A stretch of 53,623 nt of DNA from Planctomycetota bacterium (GTDB lineage Bacteria > Planctomycetota > MHYJ01 > JACQXL01 > JACRIJ01), in NCBI GenBank assembly GCA_016220095.1, contig JACRIJ010000041.1, forward strand, positions 1 through 53,623, given 5' to 3'. Positions 8,621-16,081 of the stretch are shown in pieces. Made by a program: the position numbers and the translations under genes. The notes below the pieces were generated by a model. The model had not been told where the DNA came from, searched no databases, and saw nothing but the letters and a program-made list of their open reading frames with translations. The stretch's first letter is position 1. Each line of letters opens with the position of its first letter.

Positions 8621-10603
8621 ATGGCAGTTAATTTCAAGTGGGATTATAAGCCCTATCCGGCTGCGGCGAAATATCCGAACCTGTTTAAGCCGATAAAGAT
8701 AGGCAATCTTATCATACCTAACCGGATAAAATACGCGGCAACCGAGGACAACCTGAATACCCATGACGGTTACGTTACCGATGCCGACGTTGCCTACATG
8801 CGCGAACGGGCTAAAGGCGTAGTCGGCGGCATCTGCACCATCCAGGGCGTGTATATGGATGAAAAACGCGAAGGCCAGGGTTATGTCGGCCAGGCCGCCG
8901 CATGGCACGATAAATTCATACCCGGACTGAAAAAACTGGCTGACGCCATCCACGATGAAAAAGCCATAGCCAATTACCAGCTGATGCATTGCGGACGCGT
9001 AGGCGGCGTGGACATCCCGTATTGTGCAGGCCCTTCCGCCATACCGCAAAGATTAAAAGTCTTCAAACCGGTGCGCGAGATGTCCCTGCAGGACATCAAA
9101 CAGTGCATAAAAGAACACGCGGACGCGGCACGTCGCGGCATTGAAGCCGGATACGATATGATGGAGATCTCCGGCATAGTCGGTTATCTCGTTTCAAATT
9201 TCCTTTCCAAATATACCAACAGAAGAACAGATGAATACGGCGGCGACATATACGGCAGATGTAAATTCATGACGGATATTATAAAGGCCGTGCGCAAGGA
9301 GATCGGCAAGGATGTGCCGCTGATTATACGCCTTTGCGCCGAGGAACTCCTTAATGACGTCGGCGGCAATACCCCGGAAGAAAGCATGATAACCTATAAA
9401 ATGGCTGAAGAGGCGGGCGTAGATTGCATCAGCGTCACCCAGGGCTGGCAGGAATCCAGCGTGCCTGTAATCAGCCGCGATATCCCGCAAGGCACGTGGC
9501 TTTATAACGCCAAACGCGCCAAACAAACTGTTAAAGTGCCTATTTCCATGGCCTACAGATTGTTCCTGCCGGAACTGCCCGACAAGGCAATCGCGGATGG
9601 GACAATGGATATATGGGAGATGTGCCGGCCGATGATTGCCGACCCTTTGATGCCGAAAAAGATACTTGAAGGCCATCCTGAAGACGTCAGGCCTTGCGTC
9701 GCCTGCAATCTCTGCCTGGCAAGGTTGTTCAGAGACGCCCCGATGACATGCTACGTCAATCCGGTCTGCGCTCACGAATCAGACCCTAAATGGCAGATAA
9801 CACCAGCTGTACAAAAGAACAAAGTAATGATTGTCGGCGGAGGCCCTGCCGGTCTGGAATGCGCTTATTCCTCAGCCCTCAGGGGACATGAAGTCCATGT
9901 GTACGAAAAGAATACCACCCTGGGAGGCCAAATATCCTATGCATCAAAGGCCCCGTTCGGCGACATTGAACTCTACGGCATAATCAATTTCCTCAAGGCC
10001 CAGTGCGATAAGGCAAAGGTGAATATACACCTGGGAACCACGGTTACGCCGAAGACGATTGAAGATGAAATGCCGGACACGTTAGTCATTGCAACCGGCG
10101 CCGTCTTTACCCCGCCCGCGGCAGGCAGTTCCAAAGGAGTCAATATAGTCTCCGCTCCGGACGTCCTGACCGGCAAGGTTAAGACCGGCGAACGCGTCAT
10201 GATTTTCGGCGGCAAAAAGCCCGGCATATCCGTAGCCCTGTACCTTGCGGAACAAGGCAAAAAGATTTCTATCGTCTGCAAGGAACGCAACCTCGGCAAG
10301 GACGTAAACCCATCCCTTATATGGCGCTATGTCCAGAAACTGGCCCAGAAAAAGGTAACGGTTTATAAAGAAAGCCAGATAGAAGAAGTCAACGAAACCA
10401 GCGTAGTAGTTAAAGCCTTATACGATACAAGAATTTCCGTGCCGGCAGATACTATTGTCTTTGCCGAACGGGAATCTTTTAAAGAACTGATGAGTACGGC
10501 AAAAGAACTGGGCATTGAAGCCCATTTAATAGGCGACGCCCTGGTTCCGCGGTCTTTGTCGCATGCGCTCCATGACGGCTACCGCACGGGAATACGAATA
10601 TAA
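8621..10603 (+). CDS. NADH:flavin oxidoreductase, enoate / 2,4-dienoyl-CoA reductase-like
   Basis: A 660-residue, three-domain flavoprotein of the old-yellow-enzyme/2,4-dienoyl-CoA reductase type. The N-terminal FMN TIM barrel starts LFKPIKIGNLIIPNRIK and carries the signature NRRTDEYGGDIYGR near residues 200-213. A [4Fe-4S] motif, CVACNLC with a distal C in APMTCYVNP, lies near residues 360-380. A C-terminal FAD/NAD half opens with MIVGGGPAGLECAY. Such enzymes reduce activated C=C bonds (enoates, dienoyl-CoA) or act in related reductive steps. A strong Shine-Dalgarno (aaaggag, 7 bases) fixes the start. Three small genes for an ATC-hydrolase-like protein, a ferredoxin and a MoaD-like protein follow on the same strand. 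Confidence 0.9.
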   Translation: MAVNFKWDYKPYPAAAKYPNLFKPIKIGNLIIPNRIKYAATEDNLNTHDGYVTDADVAYMRERAKGVVGGICTIQGVYMDEKREGQGYVGQAAAWHDKFIPGLKKLADAIHDEKAIANYQLMHCGRVGGVDIPYCAGPSAIPQRLKVFKPVREMSLQDIKQCIKEHADAARRGIEAGYDMMEISGIVGYLVSNFLSKYTNRRTDEYGGDIYGRCKFMTDIIKAVRKEIGKDVPLIIRLCAEELLNDVGGNTPEESMITYKMAEEAGVDCISVTQGWQESSVPVISRDIPQGTWLYNAKRAKQTVKVPISMAYRLFLPELPDKAIADGTMDIWEMCRPMIADPLMPKKILEGHPEDVRPCVACNLCLARLFRDAPMTCYVNPVCAHESDPKWQITPAVQKNKVMIVGGGPAGLECAYSSALRGHEVHVYEKNTTLGGQISYASKAPFGDIELYGIINFLKAQCDKAKVNIHLGTTVTPKTIEDEMPDTLVIATGAVFTPPAAGSSKGVNIVSAPDVLTGKVKTGERVMIFGGKKPGISVALYLAEQGKKISIVCKERNLGKDVNPSLIWRYVQKLAQKKVTVYKESQIEEVNETSVVVKALYDTRISVPADTIVFAERESFKELMSTAKELGIEAHLIGDALVPRSLSHALHDGYRTGIRI

Positions 10604-10878
10604 GCGCAAGCCCCTCCTCATCGCATGGAAGACGGGAGACGCCTTACATCCGTCATCGTATCCTGTATGTCCGATGTGAGTAGCGGCGCGTTTACGGACG
10701 ACTATTCACATGGATGGACAGGATATGCAGGATAACGAACGTAGTCCGGCGTATCCTGCCAATCCTGCATTAAGAATCGTTCTTCGTGCCCTTCGTGTGC
10801 TTCGTGGTTAATAAAGTTCTGCGCAAAAAACATGGCAGTTGCGGATTTAGAAACTTAAATACAGAATGGAGGCTTATA
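10604..10878. repeat. intergenic word repeats including a dispersed 41 bp element
   Basis: Contains 10701-10741 (actattcacatggatggaca...), nearly repeated at 43139-43179. It also has partly complementary segments (gtatcctgtatgtcc / ggatggacaggatatgc) that can fold back, and a ttcgtgcccttcgtg tract. The real start of the next gene is downstream of this. Confidence 0.7.
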
Positions 10879-11400
10879 ATGCCAATAAATCAAGAAGATG
10901 AAATGAGAAAATTGCTGTCCAAATTTGACGCGCTCGGCAACATAACCAGGGCGACGTGGTATGAATGGCGCCAGGCCGCGCTGTCGTTCCTTCCGCCCGG
11001 CACCAATCCGATGGAACTGGTGTTGAAGGCGTGGGAAGTAGTCGGACACGATACTGCCAAGGCGTATTTTACCGCCCTTGACAAGTCCAAACCGACATTC
11101 CTCAGGGACATCGCCAAATGCATCGTCAACAGTTCCACAATGATGGGCGAAACCGCCAAGATAGTTGACGGGAGAAACCCTGACGAGGTTTACATACAGT
11201 GGGACCGCTGTCCCTGGCCCGAATTCGCCCGGCGTTACGGCGCGTCTATGGAAGAAGACGTCCTCGGATGCGACAAGTGGTTCCAAACCGTAATTGCGGA
11301 CGTTAACGAATTGTTTAATACAAAAGTAAAACTTGAAACATTACATGCGATACCGCGCGGAGAGAAAGTATGCGTAAGGCGGCTCTCTATTGGTGTCTAA
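10879..11400 (+). CDS. small cysteine-containing protein, possible ATC-hydrolase (L-2-amino-thiazoline-4-carboxylate hydrolase) family
   Basis: A 173-residue protein. The start at 10879 (MPINQEDEMRK) is supported by a Shine-Dalgarno (atggagg); the frame is open upstream only through repeats. The C-terminal half has spaced cysteines (WDRCPWPEF, DVLGCDKWF, GEKVCVRRL), a pattern like the ATC-hydrolase-like domain often found beside redox enzymes, with conserved Cys-Pro and a final Cys. That assignment is tentative. The N-terminal half is helical. It sits between the enoate-reductase-like flavoprotein and a small ferredoxin, so a role with that enzyme is likely (inference). No signal peptide. Confidence 0.7.
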   Translation: MPINQEDEMRKLLSKFDALGNITRATWYEWRQAALSFLPPGTNPMELVLKAWEVVGHDTAKAYFTALDKSKPTFLRDIAKCIVNSSTMMGETAKIVDGRNPDEVYIQWDRCPWPEFARRYGASMEEDVLGCDKWFQTVIADVNELFNTKVKLETLHAIPRGEKVCVRRLSIGV

Positions 11401-11436
11401 ATCCTCAACTTCTACGCATCTTGCGTACATGTTTTT

Positions 11437-11534
11437 AGCCACGAGGGCACGAAGACACGAAGAACGACTGCTTTTGTAACATGGATACGAAATGTTTTCC
11501 TGTTAAATCTTCGTGACTTCGCGTCTTCGTGGCT
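11437..11534. repeat. inverted pair of cacgaag word repeats (foldback)
   Basis: Left arm 11437-11462 (agccacgagggcacgaagac...) and right arm 11509-11534 are imperfect reverse complements of 26 bases separated by 46 bases. The RNA could form a long imperfect hairpin. The 303-base gap 11401-11703 otherwise holds only similar words and a 'tcctgaggcaggac' palindrome. Confidence 0.75.
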
Positions 11535-11703
11535 CGTTTTTGGTTGCGGCTATGCTGCTTTATAATTTAGTGCTTAGAATTTCATAAAGCGAACAGCTTT
11601 TTGACTGCGGCTATGCCCTGTACCAAAGCGAAACGTTTATCCTGAGGCAGGACCGAAGGGCTTAGTACAGGATGTGATACTTTATTAAATAAGGAGAATG
11701 CTT

Positions 11704-11904
11704 ATGGTAGCAGAAATTGATTATAAGAAGTGCACGCTTTGCGGCTCTTATTCGGAGCCGATTTGCGTGGACAAATGCCCCATCAATGCCATCACGCTAA
11801 GGAACAAGAAGGTGGAAGTCACCGAATTCCTCTGCGAAGACTGCAACGAATGCGGCTGTGCATGTCCGGATAATGCAATTAAAATAATAAAGGTAACTTG
11901 GTAA
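11704..11904 (+). CDS. small 4Fe-4S ferredoxin
   Basis: A 66-residue dicluster-type ferredoxin. Cysteines lie in CTLCGSYSEPICVDKC and CEDCNECGCACP. The unusual spacing in the first motif (a GSYSEPI insert) resembles small iron-sulfur proteins that accompany Hdr or AOR clusters. The Shine-Dalgarno AAGGAG at 11691-11696 is seven bases from the ATG at 11704 but only one base from the ATG at 11698, so 11704 (MVAEIDYKK) is preferred. It is probably the electron carrier of the preceding flavoprotein group. Confidence 0.85.
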   Translation: MVAEIDYKKCTLCGSYSEPICVDKCPINAITLRNKKVEVTEFLCEDCNECGCACPDNAIKIIKVTW

Positions 11905-12035
11905 GGATTCCAAGATTACAAGATTGAAAGATTGGAAAAATCTAAGATTCTAAGATTACGAGAAGACTGCGAATATCTTATGCACCCGTAATCTTATGCT
12001 CTTTTAATTTTGTAATCTTTCAATCCGTAATCCAT

Positions 12036-12308
12036 ATGAAAATCACAATAATTTACTTTGAACCATTCCTGTCTCTGACACAAAAACGCGAAGAAGAAGT
12101 GACCTTGGAAGAAGGCGCGACTATCAACAAAATGGCAAGCCTGCTTGCCCGACAATATGGAGAGGAATTCAGGAAATTCGCCGGGCATAAAGACACCTAC
12201 CCGGCCACGGTTTTTTTCAGGGAAGGGGAAACACTCAATCTCGCAAGGGAAACAATCCTGAAAAACGGCGACCGGATCGTTATCGCAATGCCGGTGGGCG
12301 GCGGATAA
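12036..12308 (+). CDS. MoaD/ThiS-like sulfur carrier protein
   Basis: A 90-residue beta-grasp protein ending in a free Gly-Gly-Gly (IVIAMPVGGG), the thiocarboxylate tail of MoaD/ThiS proteins. The body has the usual pattern: LEEGATINKMASLLARQYG, and NGDRIVIAMP before the tail. MoaD donates sulfur for molybdopterin, which the tungsten-pterin AOR upstream needs. MoaD-like genes (aorD) commonly sit in AOR operons. No Shine-Dalgarno; a 'gtaatctttcaatccgtaatcc' word tract directly precedes the ATG. A perfect 11-base hairpin starts at the base after the stop. Confidence 0.88.
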   Translation: MKITIIYFEPFLSLTQKREEEVTLEEGATINKMASLLARQYGEEFRKFAGHKDTYPATVFFREGETLNLARETILKNGDRIVIAMPVGGG

Positions 12309-12341
12309 TCCGCTGATTTTCACTTCGCTCAAATCAGCGGA
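12309..12341 (+). terminator. hairpin directly after the MoaD-like gene
   Basis: Perfect 11-base stem (TCCGCTGATTT / AAATCAGCGGA) with an 11-base loop. It starts at the base after the TAA stop. There is no T-run after it, so it could be an RNA-stabilising or weak terminator hairpin. Confidence 0.5.
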
Positions 12342-12410
12342 AGTAATTTGTACTTGGTAGTTTGTACTTTGGACGACACGAAACGAATGATACGTAAAAA
12401 TCAGCGTACC

Positions 12411-12617
12411 AAGTACAAATTACACCGCACAAACTACACGTCGTTTTTAATGTGACTTGCCTCACTTAAAACCAACGCACGTGTACTTTGACGACGAGAA
12501 AACGCCGCACAAAGTACAAACTACACCGCTCAAACTACTCGTCGTTTTCAATATGACTCGCCTAACTTGAAACCAACGCGTATACTTTGGTGTTTGCAAT
12601 TTGTACTTTGATGACGG
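12411..12617. repeat. two tandem ~101 bp repeats
   Basis: Copy 1 (12411-12511) and copy 2 (12512-12617) share 'aagtacaaa.tacaccgc.caaactac.cgtcgtttt.aat.tgact.gcct.actt.aaaccaacgc' with scattered differences. The first copy is also inverted relative to 12343-12357 (gtaatttgtacttgg / ccaagtacaaattac at 12408-12422). The rest of the gap 12309-12661 has no gene. Confidence 0.8.
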
Positions 12618-12661
12618 TACAACAAACATTTAAAAATAATATTTTATTCAGGAAGTTAAAA

Positions 12662-13774
12662 TTACAGCCCGCCCAATTCCGTCAAATCGTATATCTTTAT
12701 ACTGCTCTTGAGTTTGGCAAGGGAGCGCTTGAAATTCAAATAACACGACGGGCATGAAGTTACTATGGCATCCACGCCTAACGGAACCACTTCGCGGTTG
12801 ATTTTCGCGGCGCAAATTTCCAGGGCCGTCTTGTAATCATAAGTCCACATCCCGCCGCCACTGCCGCAACATGTGGCTAATTCCCTTATTAACGGCATCT
12901 CCACTAATGTAACCCCTTCAATGGCCTGAATCACTTTGCGCGGGTCATCGTATATTCCGGAAAGCCGGCCCAGCGTGCACGGGTCGTGATAGGTTACTTT
13001 TAACGGCTTCTTGGCTTTAGCCAATCCTGAACCGTCTTTTATGCCCTGCCCCACTAATTGTGAAGTGTGCAATATCTCTATGTCCGTAAACTTCACCCCC
13101 AATACCTCAGGATACGTCCTGGTAAACGTGTAATAACACCCCGAACAGGATGTGACTATTCTTTTTACCTTTGCCTGCCTGACCTTTTGCAGGATCTTAG
13201 ATGCTATCTTTGCGGCTTCATCCAACAGCCCGAAACAAATCAACGGCTCCGCACAGCAAGGTTCATTATCCAACATCTTGAATTCTATGCCTAAATTGTT
13301 TAATGTACCGGCCGCGGCCTTGGGTATGTTCGGGGCCATCATTGCAGAGGTACATCCCACCCAGTACAACAGGTCCGCGTTGGGCGACATGCGGACTCCG
13401 CCCGGAACGGATTCGTGCCAGGTATTTTTCGTCCTGGTCTTAGACGTATAAGGGTTTTCGGCGCGCCTGATGGCCTCTAAAAGCATCATTGCCTTTTCAG
13501 GCTTTACGCCGTTCTTCAACGCGTGCTCGCGCAATGCCTTAACCAATTTGGGTATCTCAAGCCCTTCATAGCACAGGACGGAACATCTTTCGCACAGGGT
13601 GCACAGCCACGGGATTTTGGCAAGGAATTCCTTATCCTCATGCAAATCCAGCTGTAATGTCCTGACCATCCTGCGTATATTAAAAACGCCCTGCTCACTG
13701 GTCGGGCATCCCGCCGTGCACGTGCCGCATTGGGCACAACGCCTGATTGTTTCTTTAAAACGATCGGTAATCAT
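12662..13774 (-). CDS. HdrD-like protein (HdrC ferredoxin domain fused to two CCG domains)
   Basis: A 370-residue protein. The N-terminal two-cluster ferredoxin domain (CAQCGTCTAGCP, CTLCERC...C) corresponds to HdrC. Two cysteine-rich CCG domains follow, as in HdrB/HdrD. The first is C-X31-CC-X35-CXXC, exactly the motif that binds the non-cubane [4Fe-4S] centre reducing disulfides. The second (C-X35-CC-X37-CXXC) is close to it. HdrD-type subunits reduce heterodisulfides or unknown thiol substrates together with HdrA. It is encoded with HdrA-MvhD and HdrA on the same strand, 254 bases downstream, and is presumably the substrate-reducing subunit of that complex (inference). BamD of benzoyl-CoA reductase is a relative. 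Confidence 0.88.
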   Translation of the reverse strand: MITDRFKETIRRCAQCGTCTAGCPTSEQGVFNIRRMVRTLQLDLHEDKEFLAKIPWLCTLCERCSVLCYEGLEIPKLVKALREHALKNGVKPEKAMMLLEAIRRAENPYTSKTRTKNTWHESVPGGVRMSPNADLLYWVGCTSAMMAPNIPKAAAGTLNNLGIEFKMLDNEPCCAEPLICFGLLDEAAKIASKILQKVRQAKVKRIVTSCSGCYYTFTRTYPEVLGVKFTDIEILHTSQLVGQGIKDGSGLAKAKKPLKVTYHDPCTLGRLSGIYDDPRKVIQAIEGVTLVEMPLIRELATCCGSGGGMWTYDYKTALEICAAKINREVVPLGVDAIVTSCPSCYLNFKRSLAKLKSSIKIYDLTELGGL

Positions 13775-14028
13775 ATAAATAATTATCTAATAAATAGCAT
13801 GACCGTAACCAATGGCCAGTGCGACGAACGGAATAAAACGCAAAGAACCATAAGCGACTCAAAAATACGGTATCACTTCGCTCACAGCAAGCACAAAAGT
13901 TCCAAAGCAATCCCCTCCCCCTCAGATGGGGGAGGGACAGGGAGGGGGTGATTGATATCACCCTCCCCCTATACCCCCTCCCATCAAGGGAGGGGGATAT
14001 TTGATTGCGAATGCCTCAATCCTATACA
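13775..14028. repeat. intergenic gap with inverted 'ctccccct' repeats
   Basis: Contains 'tcccctccccctcagatggggga' near 13912-13934 and 'ccctcccatcaagggaggg' near 13976-13994, GC-rich self-complementary segments that could act as a hairpin between hdrA-mvhD and hdrD, plus cgcaaag words. No gene is seen. Confidence 0.55.
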
Positions 14029-16077
14029 TTACAATCCCAGGTCTTTCACCATTTCCCTCACGGTCTTGGCGAATTTAGGGCCGTCCGCGGCTGAAAGCCA
14101 GGCTGTCCGGAGCCTTTTGTCCTCAATGTTTTTCCCGGCCAGTTTTTTCTTCAGGCGCTCCATCTTCTCTTTGCATTTGTAATTGCCTGTAATGTAATGG
14201 CAGGTAGGGAATTCACACCCGGCCACCAGGACACCGGCCGCGCCAAGTTGAAACGCCTTATTGACAAACGATTCGCTTATCCTGCCGGCGCACATCACCC
14301 TTATAATCCTTATATTGGCCGGGTATTGCAACCTGCTGACGCCGGCGATATCAACCGCGCCCATTGCGCACCAGTGACAACAAAAAGCGATAATCTGCTC
14401 TTGCGGCCTTTCCGATAACGCGGCTTCCACCTGGGCGAGTATCTGTTCGTTGGTAAAATGGATGATATTTATTGCCTCTTTGGGACAATTTGCCGCACAG
14501 ATGCCGCAACCTTTGCAAATCGCCTTGATTACAAACGGCTGTTTCCCCGCCAATTCAATCGCGCCAAACGGGCAATTCTTATGGCAAAGCCCGCATTCAC
14601 TGCATATTTCCAGATTAATATCCGCGACGATCCCTTCTGATTCAATGTATCCCCGCTTCATCGGAATGCCTGCCCTTAACGCGGCGCCTAAAGCCTCCTC
14701 AACAGTATCTTTCAGGCGCTTGGGCGAACGGGCGCATCCGCACAGATATATGCCGTCCGTAGAAAAATCCAGCGGCCTCAACTTGATATGGGCCTCCTGG
14801 AAAAAATTGTCGCGGTTAGCCGAAACCTTAAGCAATTCCTTCATCCTGCCGGCCGTCTCGTCGCCCTGGAATGCGGCAGTCAAAACAATCAGGTCTGCCG
14901 CAATCTCAATATCCCGGCCAAGCAATATATCATAAGTCTTTACAACCTTCCCGCCCTGCTCGGATTTAAACACATCCGGCGGTTTATCCTCGCTATACCT
15001 CAGCAATTTGATATCGTATTGCGCAACGGCAGATTTCAAATAATCCGGTTCCGCGCACAACAGGCTGAGGTCGCGGTTAATTATGTATACTCTAACGTCC
15101 TTGTCTAATTCCTTAATAGCCATGGCATTTTTAACGGAAATCAGGCAACCGACACTGCAACAACCGCGCTCGTCGTTTTTGGAATTGACGCAATTTATCA
15201 TGGCAACTGTTTTGACCGGGCCTAACTGTTTGTTTTTAAGCCGTTCTTCAAGCTGTAGCTGGGTGATTATTCCCGGATATTTCCCGTAACCGAACAGGCC
15301 TGAAGGTTCAATCTCCCTCATGCCGGTAGCGACTATTATCGTAGAAACCTTTATGTCTTCAGCCGCGCCTTTTTGCGTAAGCTTAACGTTATAGTTCCCA
15401 ATATAACCTCTTATTTGTTCAACAACGGTATCAGTACAGCAACGGATATTGGGATGGCGTTCTATCTGTTCCATCTTTGCGGCGATTATCTTTTCAGCCG
15501 GAACATTTGCCGGCGCGACCATATCCAATTTGCCAAGAATTCCGCCCAGATTCGCGCTCTTTTCCACAAGGATTACCTTGAAGCCCTGTTCAGCCACGGC
15601 CAGAGACGCGGTCATACCGGCGATCCCGCCGCCGATAATCAGGCATTCCTTGCCTACGGGAATACGTATCCCTTCAGCCGGTTCAAGCAGGATTGATTTA
15701 CTGACGCCCATCCTGACGAGGTCTTTAGCTTTTTGGGTTGCGACTGCGATATCGGCCTTATGAACCCAGGAACATTGTTCCCTTATACTGACGAATTCAA
15801 GCAGGTGCGGATTCAGGCCGGCCTCTTTCAAGGCGGATTTAAAGGTCGGCTCATGCGTTCTCGGCGTACAGCATGCGACGACCACGCGGTCTAATTTATG
15901 TTCGGTTATGAATTGCTTTATTTTAGACAAATAATCCACGGAACAGATCCATTTGCCTTCATTTACAAAGACAACGCTGTCAAGTTTACGGGCATACTCG
16001 GCCACCTCCGGCACGTTTACCGTGCCGGCAATATTCGTACCGCAATCGCAGACAAAAACACCTGTTTTAATGCTCAT
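14029..16077 (-). CDS. HdrA-MvhD fusion protein (heterodisulfide reductase A with C-terminal MvhD domain)
   Basis: A 682-residue protein. HdrA part: N-terminal FVCDCGTNIAGTVNVPEV and VVVACCTPRTHEPTF, the FAD-binding motif GGGIAGMTASLAVAEQGFKV (about residues 149-168), then two [4Fe-4S] motifs (CSECGLCHKNCP, CKGCGICAANCP). MvhD part, the last ~140 residues: CCHWCAMGAVDIAGVSRLQY, RVMCAGR and GVLVAGC...CHYITGN, the [2Fe-2S]-binding delta domain. HdrA carries the bifurcating FAD; MvhD brings electrons from hydrogenase or another donor. Fusions like this occur in QmoB and in bacterial Hdr complexes. The cysteine in VAGC aligns with the in-frame TGA of the separate mvhD at 53098. It starts four bases after the stop of the second HdrA. 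Confidence 0.92.
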   Translation of the reverse strand: MSIKTGVFVCDCGTNIAGTVNVPEVAEYARKLDSVVFVNEGKWICSVDYLSKIKQFITEHKLDRVVVACCTPRTHEPTFKSALKEAGLNPHLLEFVSIREQCSWVHKADIAVATQKAKDLVRMGVSKSILLEPAEGIRIPVGKECLIIGGGIAGMTASLAVAEQGFKVILVEKSANLGGILGKLDMVAPANVPAEKIIAAKMEQIERHPNIRCCTDTVVEQIRGYIGNYNVKLTQKGAAEDIKVSTIIVATGMREIEPSGLFGYGKYPGIITQLQLEERLKNKQLGPVKTVAMINCVNSKNDERGCCSVGCLISVKNAMAIKELDKDVRVYIINRDLSLLCAEPDYLKSAVAQYDIKLLRYSEDKPPDVFKSEQGGKVVKTYDILLGRDIEIAADLIVLTAAFQGDETAGRMKELLKVSANRDNFFQEAHIKLRPLDFSTDGIYLCGCARSPKRLKDTVEEALGAALRAGIPMKRGYIESEGIVADINLEICSECGLCHKNCPFGAIELAGKQPFVIKAICKGCGICAANCPKEAINIIHFTNEQILAQVEAALSERPQEQIIAFCCHWCAMGAVDIAGVSRLQYPANIRIIRVMCAGRISESFVNKAFQLGAAGVLVAGCEFPTCHYITGNYKCKEKMERLKKKLAGKNIEDKRLRTAWLSAADGPKFAKTVREMVKDLGL

Positions 16078-16081
16078 AGAA

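Noticed and set aside
13912..14000. Rho-independent terminator after hdrA-mvhD
   Set aside because: The ctccccct/agggagg segments are complementary, but no T-run follows on the minus strand.
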